Source of the DNA: Wurfbainia villosa
Taxonomy: Eukaryota; Streptophyta; Magnoliopsida; Zingiberales; Zingiberaceae
Assembly (NCBI GenBank): GCA_025175895.1
Contig: CM045991.1
Location: 80,401,174 to 80,465,173 of the forward strand
Direction of reading: 5' to 3'
DNA length: 64,000 nt
Shown piece by piece: positions 47,572 through 58,552 of the stretch. The notes beneath the pieces were generated by a model, which was not told where the DNA came from, did not search any database, and was given only the letters and a program-made list of their open reading frames with translations. A program made the translations under genes and the position numbers. Position 1 is the first letter of the stretch. Each line of letters begins with the position of its first letter.

Positions 47572-48375
47572 CCTTGAGCTATTTTGTGAGTTTCGATGCA
47601 CATCCTTTACTGCTTATGTTGTCTCTACTTAGATTTTTAGTTTGGTTAGTGCTATTTTTTGTTTGCATCTTTTCATATATCATAACATTGCATTTTTATA
47701 TCATCTAGCGTAATATAACTGAACATTAGTCAGATCATGATATTCCTTTTTGCCTATTTGATAAGAACCCTATTTCACTTCTAACACGGTCTATAGGTCT
47801 GAGGTATCGAAAAAGGATTTAAATCCCCCATATCGGACGAGTACTCGATTTTCCATTAGAGACTTTCCTGTGCAATTTGGTTACTGAAGAAACACTTTCC
47901 CTAGAAGTTTTGGTTTGAAAAATAAAAGAGACTAGAATTGTTTTCAAGCACCCCTTTGAGACCAAGTAGTTACTGGGGAAACACCTAAAAGGTGCCCCTT
48001 TGAGACTAACTAGTTACTGGGGAAATGCTCTCTATAAATTCCTTCCCTTCTTTCTTCTTAGAAAGTGCTCCTTTGAGACCTTTTGTTGCTAGGTAAGGAT
48101 GATCCATGCATTAAGGCAGGTAAGTGCCTCTATGCCGGAAATAAGAATGTTCTACGATAGAAGGGATGTCAAATCTGGATTGGTGACCAATGACTTTAGT
48201 TCAACTTTTCGCGTGCACTATATAGAGATCTTTCAAGCTTGGCAACTAGGAATGATTTGATAAGATTAAGATCAAATTGTATACCTCTGGATGGTGTCTA
48301 GCATTTCCACAATTAAGTTTTTTTTTTGTGTTTTCTTTGCTTGAGGACAAGCAAAAGTTTAGGACTAGCGGAATT
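47572..48375 (+). other. Athila 3' non-coding region
   Basis: No ORF. A 33-bp unit (cccctttgagac.aa.tagttactggggaaa) is repeated at 47951 and 47995, with partial copies on either side. The stretch before the 3' LTR (gaggacaagcaaaag ... ggactagcggaatt) is the usual place of the Athila purine tract, but here it is weak. Confidence 0.65.
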
Positions 48376-48776
48376 TGATGTGTGTAAATCGTGCTACGTT
48401 TTCACTACTCCATATGCATGTATTTTATCTCATTTCATGTCCTAGGCATGTATTTTGTCATGATTCAGTTAATTTTATCATATTTTGGATGAAGAGACTG
48501 CTTTTGGGTGTTTTTCGTGTTAATAGAGCGAAGAAGTAGGCATATCAAAACAACACAGGCGTATTATCAGTGACACGTCCGTGTCAGGAGTTCCAGCGCT
48601 CAACACGCCCTGGTTCAACAACCGGCACGCCCCGTTCAAGCGCTGGCACGGTCGGTGAGAAATGTGTGACATGCCTGTGCCCTCATTTGGCACGGGCATG
48701 TTGGCTTGATTCCAGACTTCCTTTTCTGCGAGCAACTCGACGAAGCCACGATCTTTGTCTCAATTAAAGGAAAATT
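48376..48776 (+). repeat. 3' LTR of Athila element, first 401 bp
   Basis: It starts TGATGTGT as in the 5' LTR and matches 37775-38175 with many substitutions and one rearranged block near 48600-48660. A2 interrupts it at 48777. The remainder should lie beyond the window. Confidence 0.88.
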
Positions 48777-49612
48777 TGTTAGGGCAATCTCTTGTCATGA
48801 TTAGGTTTTGATGTGTGTGGAAAAGGGTTTAAGTTAGTTTATTATGTTGATTTGATATGTGCGTTGAAGTCGTGCAGGACTTAGTAATTCGCACATGGAG
48901 CCGTGGCGAGTTTCACATCTCATGACTCGGGCCTTGAGTCGGTGAAGGATAGCTTTGCGGAAGTTGTGCGCTTGGAGCATCCGAGGGACCGTCGGACGAG
49001 GAGCTTGAAGTGAAGCCGGAGGAAGTAGACTTCGAGGCAAGAGACGCGAAGGAGCAATGCAGAGTCGTGCGCCTGATGCTGTCGAGGGACGTGGCCGCGA
49101 ACGAAGAGAACTTCGAAGGCGAGGGACTCCGAGGGATGAGAGTGAGCGAATGTAACCCGGGAAGGGGTAGTAGCTCGTAGGTGAAACTTGGCCATTTGGC
49201 TAAGTGTCGGATGGGATTTCCCGACACTAGTCGACTGCCATGGAATGGCAATGATCGCTTCCGAAGTCGATTGTTCGACTGGTATCCGACTCATGGGCAT
49301 TTGGCCCAAGCGATCGCCATGGACTAGCAACATCGCCGTCGACATCACCACTATTATTGACATCACCGACCGCCAAGGGACGATACAATCGATGGCACTG
49401 CGCACGGCATCGTAATGGAGTCGACCTCATTGAGGACTCGACTGATCGAGCACCAGTCGACTGATGGTAATATCTGTCGACTGATGCCAATACCGTTGGA
49501 TGGAATCCAACGTGGAAAGCTATCATTATTGGGCAATGGCTACGAGATCAGTCGACTGATCGAGGGCATCAGTCGACTAATCCTGTGTCAACGGGAAGAA
49601 ACCCTCTTCCTC

Positions 49613-49620
49613 TATAAAAA
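49613..49620 (+). promoter_or_regulatory. TATA box in A2 5' LTR
   Basis: TATAAAAA is about 90 bp before the retroposon insertion. The core promoter role is inferred. Confidence 0.55.
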
Positions 49621-49714
49621 GGAAGGGGATGGGGCTTTGGGAGGCTAATGCTTATGCTCTAATACTCTCCCAAAGTTCCCTAAAGCTTTCCACTCTTCTT
49701 ACTTGCTTTATTTC

Positions 49715-50526
49715 TTTTTTTTTTTTTTGATGAAAGGTAAATATATATCATCAAAGATTGCACGTACATACAAAATCCTTGGATGCATTCTCATGTCATG
49801 TCTGACGATGTGTCAGATCTGAGATGCATGCAGGTGGTGTACATGTGCTCTCATGGGTATCTCAACTCTCATGTATACTACATCTCTCATGCCTACATAG
49901 CCCCATACATGTGTCCATATTCCGCCCTTTCTCTTGCACAGTGCAAGTGTATCTCTTGTGTTTCCTTCTCTCATCCATACTATCTCTTTGCGTCCACCAC
50001 TTCATGTGTTCCTTCTCGCATTGTCTATCCATGTCCATCTTCGCCGCGAAGTTTGTGCACTCAATCGTCAAATATTTGTCACTTTTGGTAAGTGACCAAC
50101 CATCAACGGATTTGCCTTGTCTTTACCGTAGCTGTTTGCTACGGACTAGATAGGTCATTCAGGTGGGCCTATTCACCTCTACTAGGCTTATTGGCCAAGC
50201 CTCAGCCATAAACGGATTTAGAGTGTCTTTACCATAGCCGTTTGCTACAGACTAGATAGGCTATTATAGGTTGGCCTATTCACCATTTTTTTTTTATCAA
50301 ATCTGTCCTGAAGTTACACCCGCTTCATCTTGATAAAATTGGCCTGGCGTCTTGAATCCTTGGAGATGACACTAGTCTGGTCTGCATTTGGGAAGGTTGA
50401 TCTGGTCCAACCACCCTAAAGCTGAAAGTCCCCTGCTCTTTGCGCGGGTCCGCCCTGTTGACCCTGGGCTTGAGGGAAAGGGCAGTTAAAAACCGCCCTG
50501 GCCAAAACCGCCCTGGTCTTCCTGCT
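49715..50526 (-). mobile_element. Non-LTR retroposon (5'-truncated LINE or SINE) in A2 LTR
   Basis: The 812 bp is flanked by the perfect 14-bp duplication acttgctttatttc (49701-49714 and 50527-50540). On the minus strand it ends 'tttacctttcatc' plus an A14 tail (T14 at 49715-49728). A ~78-bp segment is duplicated inside (50100 and 50206, period 106), and a second T-run is at 50287. No RT domain is present. The 3' end style suggests an L1-type LINE, but a SINE cannot be excluded. Confidence 0.8.
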
Positions 50527-50842
50527 ACTTGCTTTATTTCCATTCTATTGTAAGAAGAGAGATTGTAAAGAGGTTACCTGCACCTAGCTTTGTGCAAAGG
50601 AGAGATCTAGTGGATAGATTGCGAAGTGATTCACCGTGGACAAATCGGACCGTGGATTAGCGGCATAGCCGTGAACCACGTTACATCTCGGTGTTTGTAT
50701 TGTTTGTTTATCTTTTTCTTTGTCTTTATTTATATTTGCATATTCCACTTGCGCTAACGATTTGTAGACGAGCAAAATACGACATCCAATGAACGAGGGC
50801 TATTCACCCCCCTCTAGCCGGCCGTTTCGATCCCCCAACAAG

Positions 50843-50854
50843 TGGTATCAGAGC
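50843..50854 (+). other. Primer binding site of A2
   Basis: TGGTATCAGAGC is two bases after the LTR and complements initiator tRNA-Met. Confidence 0.85.
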
Positions 50855-50904
50855 GAGGTTGCTTGTCACCGGACTAACCGCCGCAACAAGCTCTTCATCA
50901 AAAG

Positions 50905-51249
50905 ATGGCCGGCTCAAACATTCATCCGCCGAAGTTCGAAGGGGAATTCGCTTGGTGGAAGAAGCGAATGGAGGTATTCTTCGAAACCGACTTTGAAATT
51001 CTCTTAATTATGGAAAACAGTTTCGAGTTGTCTAGGAACGAAAATGGGGAGCCATTGGAGAAATCAAGGTGGAGCAAGAGGTAAAGAGAAGAATACTTGG
51101 CAAATTCAAAGGCCAAGCATCACCTATACAATGTCCTCCCCCAACAAGAAGTCAACCGGATAGGAGAGTGTGCTAGCACCAAGGAAATGTGGGACAAATT
51201 AATAGAGATTCATGAAGGCACATCCGAGGCGAAGCTAGCAAGGAGAGAT
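50905..51249 (+). pseudogene. Gag of A2, first 115 codons
   Basis: MAGSNIHPPKFEGEFAWWKK matches the A1 Gag start. A TAA at 51082-51084 falls at codon 60, where A1 is open. The frame continues (YLANSKAKHHLYNVLPQQEV) to codon 115, where the Angela element is inserted after the duplication gagat. The rest resumes in frame at 60764. Confidence 0.88.
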
Positions 51250-53475
51250 TGTTGGGTTTCCGGCACCGCGGCGTGTGTGTGTTCGGTCACGTTTCGTAAA
51301 CATGAACACAGCGGAAGCAATAAAAATAATAAATCTATATTTATTACAACACACACAACACACGCATGCATATTACAACAAGTGTAGACATAACCGTAAA
51401 TTCAAATTTGCAATAAAAGGAAATTTATCTACGTTATACCTTTCGTATGACGTGTAGCGGGAACGACATCAACCGGAACGATCCTCGCTAGAATCGTCTC
51501 TATCCGTATCCATGCTGAGTTCCTCGGGATGACTTCGCTAAGCCACGAGCTTCGTCTTCGAACGGGTTACTAGCCTCGTGTTGAAGACGACGTGATCGAG
51601 AGATGATCACGATTCGAATCCAAATTCAGATCCTAATACGAGTTCTCAAAACTCGCTTCTCCGGAGAGGTATTCGTCAACCAATTGACGAATCCTTCATC
51701 CTCCACCTCAGAGGATTATTGGAGATCGAATCCCCGGTAAGTTAGCCGCTGTCGGAGCTCTAACCGCCGTCCAAACGACGCTCCAACGAGAGGAGAAGAA
51801 GCTGTCCAGAAAACTGGACAGCTTGGTGGAGGAGTAGGCGCCAGCCAAAACAAGGAAGCCAAGTGCTCACCTTTTCACCGAGGCCTAGGAAGATCACCGG
51901 AGGGTCGCCGGAGGATTCACCGGCTGAAGCTTGGACGCCGGCAAGGAGCTAGACGACAGCACAACCAGCTGGGAGGCAATGGAGGTTGGGCGGCACACCT
52001 AGGTTGGGCGGCACAACTAGGTTGGGCGGCAACTCCAAGCTAGGGTTTGGATTAGGGCTTAATTATCCATTAAGCCCTCTTTTATAGAGAACTAATTCTC
52101 TTAATGGTTATTGGATCATAACCATTAGGCCCGTTAACCTGCTCCATTAAGATAAGTTAAAATAAACCAAACCATGATGGTTTATTTTAAGTTAAAACGA
52201 ACCGAACCAACTTTTGGTTCATTCGTTTAAAATAAACCAAACCCTTTGGTTTATTCTCCACCATTGGATTAGAACCAAACCATTTTGGTTCATCCATTAT
52301 GTCTTCATAAGACACGGCCCATCCACGCTTCCATTGCGACTGAAACGATTTCATGCTCGCTTTATGTTTGGTCCAACCAAACCTAGTTTCTCTCGGTCTG
52401 AGAATCCCATTCTCAAGCTCGTTTTAAATCCTTTGGATTATGCTCGTTGCGCGTGTGACCAAATAGGTTCTCGGTTTATGTTGGCCGTCTATAATTAACC
52501 ATTAATTATAGAACGATCATGAGTGGCACCTAGTAGTACATCATGATCCCCAATTAACCGAAAAGATCAACGGTTGATCCTGAACTATTTCTGAAACCCT
52601 TCAGTAGCTCGAATGATTCGTGCCCCATTCCCTTCACTCATCTTATACCCACTTGGTTCAGGACATGGTCTATTGTGTCAGTCCCCACTAGGCTGACTAC
52701 GTCACACCTAGCCCAAGTGTCATTTCCTCGTCCTACGGATTCTAGTTACTCCACATGTATCGAAGAGTACCTTACTCTAAACATGTAATGCTTTGGCCAA
52801 AGACTTTAGTAACAATCCGACGAGAGGCCATGGGTATACATCTCCTCGCAAGGAGTGGTGAATCCTTTATAGGTTATTCAAACACCTTCGATCACTTCGA
52901 CTTATACCCAATCATCCCGGGTCCACATCTCCTTAGAGATGTTTGCTTAAGATGTCAAAGCATAAGTCTCCATGATCAAGATGACTTGAATACCACAAGT
53001 CTAAGGAACATCGCACTTAAGCCACAGTAAGAACTTCATTGACATATCTATATATGCAGAGAACCATATGAAGTCTTACGGTTGGTCACTCCAATGAACT
53101 AGTTACCATAACTAGCATCCACGATTAACTCCGGACATCACAATGTCTCCAGCCAGTGAGAATCAGCTGCTTGGATACACCAAGGAGTATACCTCATGAT
53201 AGTCTCGACAGAATTGATGGTGTCCAAATCCATCAATTCATCGACTAGGGATAATTCCGATACATCACAATTACACATGTAGAGATACTCACTAGTTGTG
53301 ATCCAATCACAAATTCTCTCATGCTATGAATCGTATCGTGGACATTCAGTAAATGAGTTTAAGATCCAATCAAATACATAAAATATGTATACTCAAATAG
53401 TGAATCTTCATTTATCATATAAATGGTTCATACATAAGGAGATTGCCTTAGGACATCTCTCATATATTACTAACA
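51250..53475 (-). repeat. 3' LTR of Angela-type element
   Basis: The LTR is 2226 bp, TGTTAGTAAT to CCCAACA on the minus strand. The TATA box (TATAAAA, minus) is at 52080-52086. A 91-codon frame at 52755-53030 recurs at 60038-60313 only because the LTRs are repeated. It contains no CAGTCGACTG. Confidence 0.93.
52080..52086 (-). promoter_or_regulatory. TATA box in Angela 3' LTR
   Basis: TATAAAA on the minus strand. The same site is at 59363-59369 in the 5' LTR, which would drive the element RNA. Confidence 0.55.
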
Positions 53476-53490
53476 GACTCCCACTTGGCC
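53476..53490 (-). other. Polypurine tract of Angela-type element
   Basis: GGCCAAGTGGGAGTC on the minus strand adjoins the 3' LTR. Confidence 0.8.
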
Positions 53491-55462
53491 TAATGCCAAT
53501 CGCTACGGTATCCAATACCATAAGCTCGAACATGACCCTCAAACTTACTTTGAGGTAATGCTTTAGTCAAAGGATCCGCTAAGTTCCTTTCAGTGGGAAT
53601 TTTCTCGATTTGTATTTCGTTCCTACTGATGATCTCTCTGATAAGATGATAGCGGGCGAAGCATGGCTACGTTTGGATCATCGATGAGACCACATCAAGT
53701 TCAGATGAACTTCTGATCCAAACCGCTTCCTGTCGCCTAAAGCCGCAATGTATTCTCGCCTTTAGTGGCGTAATCCGCTATAGTGTCAAGCTTGGAACCT
53801 TTCCAACTTATTGCGCCCATTCTAGTGAATACATACCTGCATAAAGACATGGAATCATCCTTGTCCGTTCGAGCCGCATCCGTGATACCCACGTATCACC
53901 ATGTACCCTTCTCCATATATTAGAACACATCCTTAGTTCTTCTCAAGTACTTAAGGATCGCCTTAATACCACCCAATGATCCATTCCTCGATCGATCGTA
54001 TCCGCCGTGACACTCGTGAGCATACGATACATCGGGCCTCGACATAACATAGCATACATGATAGATCCTATCATGATGCATAGGAATCTTACTCATGCAA
54101 ATCCGGACACATAGACTTTCAAAGGTGTACCCCATGCCCGATGGGTAGGAAACCTTTCTGATTCCGACATGCTAAACCTCTTTAGCACTTGGCCTATATA
54201 TGTAGACCGCGAAAGACCAAGCAACTGCTTCGATCTATCTCTATAGATCTTAATCCCGAGGATGTAGGTTGCTTCTCCTGTGTCTTTCATGGAGAATGTC
54301 TTGATAACCAAACCTTCACCGATCAGAAGATTGAAACATCGCTTCTATAAGTAGTATGTCATCGACATACAATACTAGGAACACGATCGCACTCCCACTA
54401 ACCTTCTTGTACACACAAGGTTCGTCGATTTTGTGAGAAATCAAACTTTTGATTGTCTCATCAAAAGGATATTCCAGCTCTCGGATGCTTGCTTCAATCC
54501 ATAAATGGACCGTCGCAATTTGCATACCTTGGTTTTATCAACCGATGTGAAACCTCAGTCAGATCATATACACGCCCTCGAAAGGTGTTTCCATTAAGGA
54601 AAGTTGTTTTCACATCCATCCGCCATATCTCATAATCATAATGAGCCGCTATGGCCGTGAGCATCCGAATGGATTTAAGCATAGCTACAAAGTAATAGGT
54701 TTCGCCATAATCAACACCTTATTTTTGACGCATATCCTTTCGCCATCAATCTAGCCTTATAGGTAATCACATTACCATCCATGTCGGTTTTCTTCTTGAA
54801 AACCCACTTGCACCCTATAGGCTTTATCCTTCAGTGGGTCAACCAAGTTCCAAACTTGGTTTTCATACATGGAATCCATTTCCACTTCATGGCACCAAGC
54901 CATTTATCCCTTTCAACTTGTCAAGACTTCTTCATAACTGTAGGCTCCTCATCATCAATGAGTAACACATCGCTCGATTCACTTACGAGAAATCCATATC
55001 TCTCGAATATTTGGTTCTACCAGATCTACGAAGATGTGGTGTTATAATAGGTCCAATGATTGCTCATCACTATGAGTTATCCTCGTCAGTGCTTCACCGT
55101 ATCTCATCAATGTCTATTTGAGTCTCTCGAGCCTCCTCAAGCTCGATGACACTCCCAATCGCTTTCTTGCAAGAGAAACTCTTTCTCTAGAAACACAAAG
55201 ATGCCTTGAAACAAACACCTTTTGTTCCACAGATGTTAGAATTGGTAACCCTTGTTTCCTTAGGGTATCCAATAAATAGACATTTATCGACTTAGCATCC
55301 AATTTGTCTCGACATACACCGCTTCACATAAGCAGGACAACCCCATATCTTCAAGTAAGATACATGAGGTTTCTTACTATTCCATATCTCATATGGAGTA
55401 GTTGAGACTACCTTGGTAGGCATTCTGTTTAACAAGTAAACAGCTGTCTGAAGTGCATAACC
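53491..55462 (-). pseudogene. Angela reverse transcriptase and RNase H, badly broken
   Basis: Recognisable pieces on the minus strand are MLKSIRMLTAIAAHYDYEIW and RMDVKTTFLNG near 54600-54680, LVLYVDDILLIE near 54340-54370, and DTGEATYILGIKIYRDRSK near 54240-54290. SRPDVSYA and LKYLRRTKDVF follow near 53920-54040. They sit in different frames, with many small indels and CG-rich altered stretches between them (for example 53640-53790 and 53960-54040). No functional enzyme is encoded. Confidence 0.8.
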
Positions 55463-56347
55463 TCAAAAGGACTTGGGAAGAGTCGCATGATTCATCATTG
55501 ACCTGACCATGTCCAACAAGGTCCGGTTACGCCTCTCAGATACACTATTATGCTGTGGTGTATATGGCGGAGTCCATTGAGACAATATACCATTGTCTCT
55601 TAGGTAATCAAGAAACTCCTGACTCAAGTATTCACCACCTCGATCCGATCGAAGTATTTTAATACTCTTGTCATGTTGTTTCTCTACTTCATTTCTGAAC
55701 TCTTTGAACCTTTCAAAGGCTTCAGACTTGTGTTTCATCAAGAACACATACCCAAACCGTGAGTGATCATCGGTGAAGGTAATGAAGTAACTATAGCCTC
55801 CTAATGCTTGAGTTGACATAGGTCCACATACATCAGTATGTACTAGACCTAGTAACTCTCCCACTCGTTCACCTTTTCCTGTAAAAGGTAACTTAGTCAT
55901 CTTGCCTTTTAAGCATGATTCGCATGTATCGTATGAATCCAATTCAAACGATTCCAGAATTCCACATCGGTGTAATTCGGACATGCATTTCTTGCTTATA
56001 TGGCCAAGACGACAATGCCACATATAGGAGTCTATTTGATTATCCTTTCGAGAACGCGTGTTGCTCGCTTCGATATTGAAAATGTCACTGGATACGTCCA
56101 ACGTATAAATGCCATTACTCAAGGTTCCAGTTCCATAAAGTACGCCATTTAAAGTTATATAACAACAATTGTTACTAAACATCAAATGGAAACCATTTCT
56201 ATTTAAACAGGAAATAGAAACAATGTTCTTTATTAGAGAAGGAACATAATAGCAATTGTCCAGTTCTAAGACTAGTCCACTAGGGAGCTTCAGCAAATAA
56301 GTTCCGATGGCGACCGCAGCAACCTTTGCTCCATTGCCAACTCGCAA
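55463..56347 (-). pseudogene. Angela protease end and integrase, longest intact part
   Basis: A frame of 294 codons. The post-protease region is LPSGLVLELDNCYYVPSLIK. The HHCC zinc region is WHCRLGHISKKC ... CESCLKGK, and the integrase core has VHTDVCGP, TFTDDHSRFGYVFL, LRSDRGGEYLS and the glutamate segment YTPQHNSVSERRNRT. The catalytic D, D and E can be placed. It stops at PKSF (55463), and the integrase C-terminal part continues only as fragments to about 55100. Confidence 0.85.
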
Positions 56348-57269
56348 ATTTGACTCCCCTCTGACAAGTCTTCTTCTATTCCTTAGCCCCTGTATGTCAT
56401 TACATATATGTGAGCCACACCCAAAGATCCAATACCCAAGTGTCTAAGGAAATAGAATGACAATCAATAACGAAGATACAAGAGGATGGGGCATCGATGC
56501 CTTCTTCTTCTTCATGGACTCAAGATAAATCTTGCAGCTTCTTCGCTGGGCCTTCCTTGCCACTGATGGCAAGGGCCCTTGTGCGCTGGTTCCGCCGTCT
56601 TTGCCTTTTTGTTCTTTCCTTTCTTCTGTACTTTTGCCTTCCTCTTAGAACCTTTCTTGGAGGAATCAACTCACAGAACCGCCTTCTCCTCATGCTTCAC
56701 AGAAGGCTCCACAGTCTTCAAAGATATCGAGGAGCTCATGAATGGTGGATTCCAATTTGTTCATCCGATAGTTCATCACAAATTGAGAAACTCTTGGGCA
56801 AACAATGCAGAATTAAGTCAATACTTAACTCATGATCCATCACAAAACCGAGGGTAGCTAGTCGCCGATGTACCCGCTCATCTTTAGCACAAATCGCACT
56901 ACAAAGCGAACCTTCTTGCATCTTCGTGGTGAAGAGGAGCCTAGAGACTCGAACCTTCGGATCTCGCTTGCTCATCAAACAACTCATGAAGATGGAAGAC
57001 CATAGTATTAGCATCCATATGCTCATGCCGCAGCACTGTACCATCGCCGCTAGCATGATGCAACTCGCCACCGTAGACCGCCACATGCTTCGATAGACCA
57101 ACATTTGGTCTGAGTTGCATCGCCCTTAGACGGTCGTGAAGAGGCGCTTCGAGGACATATGCAAGCTTTTCCCCTTGAGAACAATTCTCAGGTTTCTAAG
57201 CCAGTCCAGGAAGTTAGGCCCAGTCAGTTTGTTCGAATCCAAAATAGTGTGCAAATTCAAAGACGTCAT
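56348..57269 (-). pseudogene. Angela Gag, fragmentary
   Basis: MTSLNLHTILDSNKLTG at 57269, then PNFLDWLRNLRIVLKG, is the standard opening of Angela/Tork Gag. From about 57130 the frame is lost, and the region 57000-57130 is CG-rich compared with the rest. Later traces include text of the 'FVMNY..NKLE' kind near 56760-56830. A lysine-rich segment and the protease start lie in broken frames near 56400-56680. It is not functional. Confidence 0.75.
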
Positions 57270-57444
57270 GATCAATTTATTGACCTAGAAATACAAAACG
57301 AGCATATATGAGAAAATGATTTTAAAATGCATCAATATACATTTATAAATCCCATTCATTTTTCGAATTTCAAAACCCCAAAATCACTTCGAGATCGTAG
57401 GTCCATCTCCGAATGGGCTGATATCCATCATAGTTATGAACAAC

Positions 57445-57856
57445 CTTGGAGAGAGTCCAACAAGCCATTCATAACTACGACGGTAGGTATCATCTATACC
57501 GATTGCATATCACGTATATGCAACTATCACAATGTGTTATCAACTAATTGAATGTTCACACATACATCGGGTTGTTAACACATTAACAAGTATGCATCAT
57601 ATGCATAGCACCCAACTTCACCTCCCTTTACATCGACCTTGGAGAGAGTCCAACAAGCCGATGCTCTGTGTTAAAGCCAACCCATTAATCGGAAATAGTT
57701 TTAATATGGTTAGAGCGCATTCAACCAATTAGCCCAGCTTGGAGAGAGTCCAACAACCAAAGCTAACGATTGACCTCGACTCTTACCATATTAGTATTAA
57801 ACTATTCCATGGTTTGAACATGTTCGTTCGAGCTGGGCTTGGAGAGAGTCCAACAA
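57445..57856 (-). repeat. Periodic hairpin word in Angela leader
   Basis: CTTGGAGAGAGTCCAACAA (plus-strand view) occurs four times, at 57445, 57638, 57738 and 57838. The last three are exactly 100 bases apart. TTGGA/TCCAA can pair around a five-base loop. Confidence 0.88.
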
Positions 57857-58362
57857 CCCAAACAAGAAACGGAACTCTGATTCTAACCATATTAATGGAA
57901 GGTGTAGGCTTTAATATTGTTTAAGGGTTTTTATGTCTCATCCTCTTTGCATGCAAATAACTATTATCTACATGGCATGGCATACATGGCATACATCTAC
58001 ATGTCACGACATGCATGGCATAATGTTATGCATCTAATGCATTTACATGGCATACAATTATGTCATGTATATAATTTCCTTATATGTCATAACTATTTAT
58101 GGAAATAAAATATGTTTAAGATTTGATTCTCCAAATCAAATCATAATTAAATTAGGAAACAAATTTCCAAATCTAATCACATATTTTATTCATGGAATTA
58201 TTTGATTAAGGAAAATCTATTTAGGAAACCAATTTCCTAAATCATTAAAACTACTTATGGAAATAAAATATTTTAAGATTTGATTTCCCAAATCAAATCA
58301 TGATTAAATTAGGAAACAAATTTCTAGAATCTAATCAAATATTTTATTTATGGAAAATATCA

Positions 58363-58491
58363 ATTTCCATAAATACTTCCAACTTTCCAAAAGTGAAAGA
58401 TTTCCATAAATACTTCTAGACTTTCCAAAATTGAAAAATTTCCATAAATACTTCTAAATTTCCAAAATTAGAAAATTTCCAGAAATACATT
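58363..58491 (-). repeat. ~37-bp tandem repeat, four units
   Basis: ATTTCCATAAATACTT starts units at 58363, 58400, 58438 and 58475 (the last with one change). Confidence 0.85.
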
Positions 58492-58534
58492 ATGACTATC
58501 GCAAAACAATTTTTACGATTATGTCGAAACACAA

Positions 58535-58551
58535 CCTGGGCTCTGATACCA
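58535..58551 (-). other. Primer binding site of Angela-type element
   Basis: TGGTATCAGAGCCCAGG on the minus strand is one base inside the 5' LTR end and complements initiator tRNA-Met. Confidence 0.88.
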
Positions 58552-58552
58552 C

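Larger units (their letters stand above)
37775..48776 (+). mobile_element. Athila-lineage Ty3/gypsy element, 3' LTR cut
   Basis: 5' LTR, tRNA-Asp-type primer site, gag, protease, RT-RNase H, integrase, an Athila ORF1-like gene in the env position, and the start of the 3' LTR. It carries an A-family LTR fragment at 45958-46928 and is cut at 48776 by A2. The left duplication candidate is ggttg (37770-37774), and the right one is outside the window. Frames are broken at several points, and the LTR parts that can be compared differ considerably, so it is an old insertion. Confidence 0.9.
48777..50840 (+). repeat. 5' LTR of A2, split by a retroposon
   Basis: It runs from TGTTAGGGCA to CCCCCAACA, about 1.24 kb without the insert. 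The palindrome array is partly replaced by CG-rich, CGATCG-containing sequence at 49235-49415, whereas intact palindromes remain at 49457-49590. The TATA box is at 49613. Confidence 0.9.
57270..58534 (-). other. Angela leader region with repeats
   Basis: No gene. Three kinds of repeat occur: a 19-base hairpin word at 57445, 57638, 57738 and 57838; an AT-rich ~158-bp repeat at 58098 and 58256; and a ~37-bp repeat at 58363-58490. It would be the 5' untranslated leader of the element RNA. Confidence 0.8.

Noticed and set aside
48595..49251. Frames with Ser/Pro/Leu-rich text on the minus strand of A LTRs (also 46014-46555 and 63443-63943)
   Set aside because: They recur in each A LTR as antisense shadows with differing frames and stops.
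52755..53030. 91-codon frame found again at 60038-60313
   Set aside because: It is repeated only because both lie in the two LTRs of the same element, and there is no recognisable domain.
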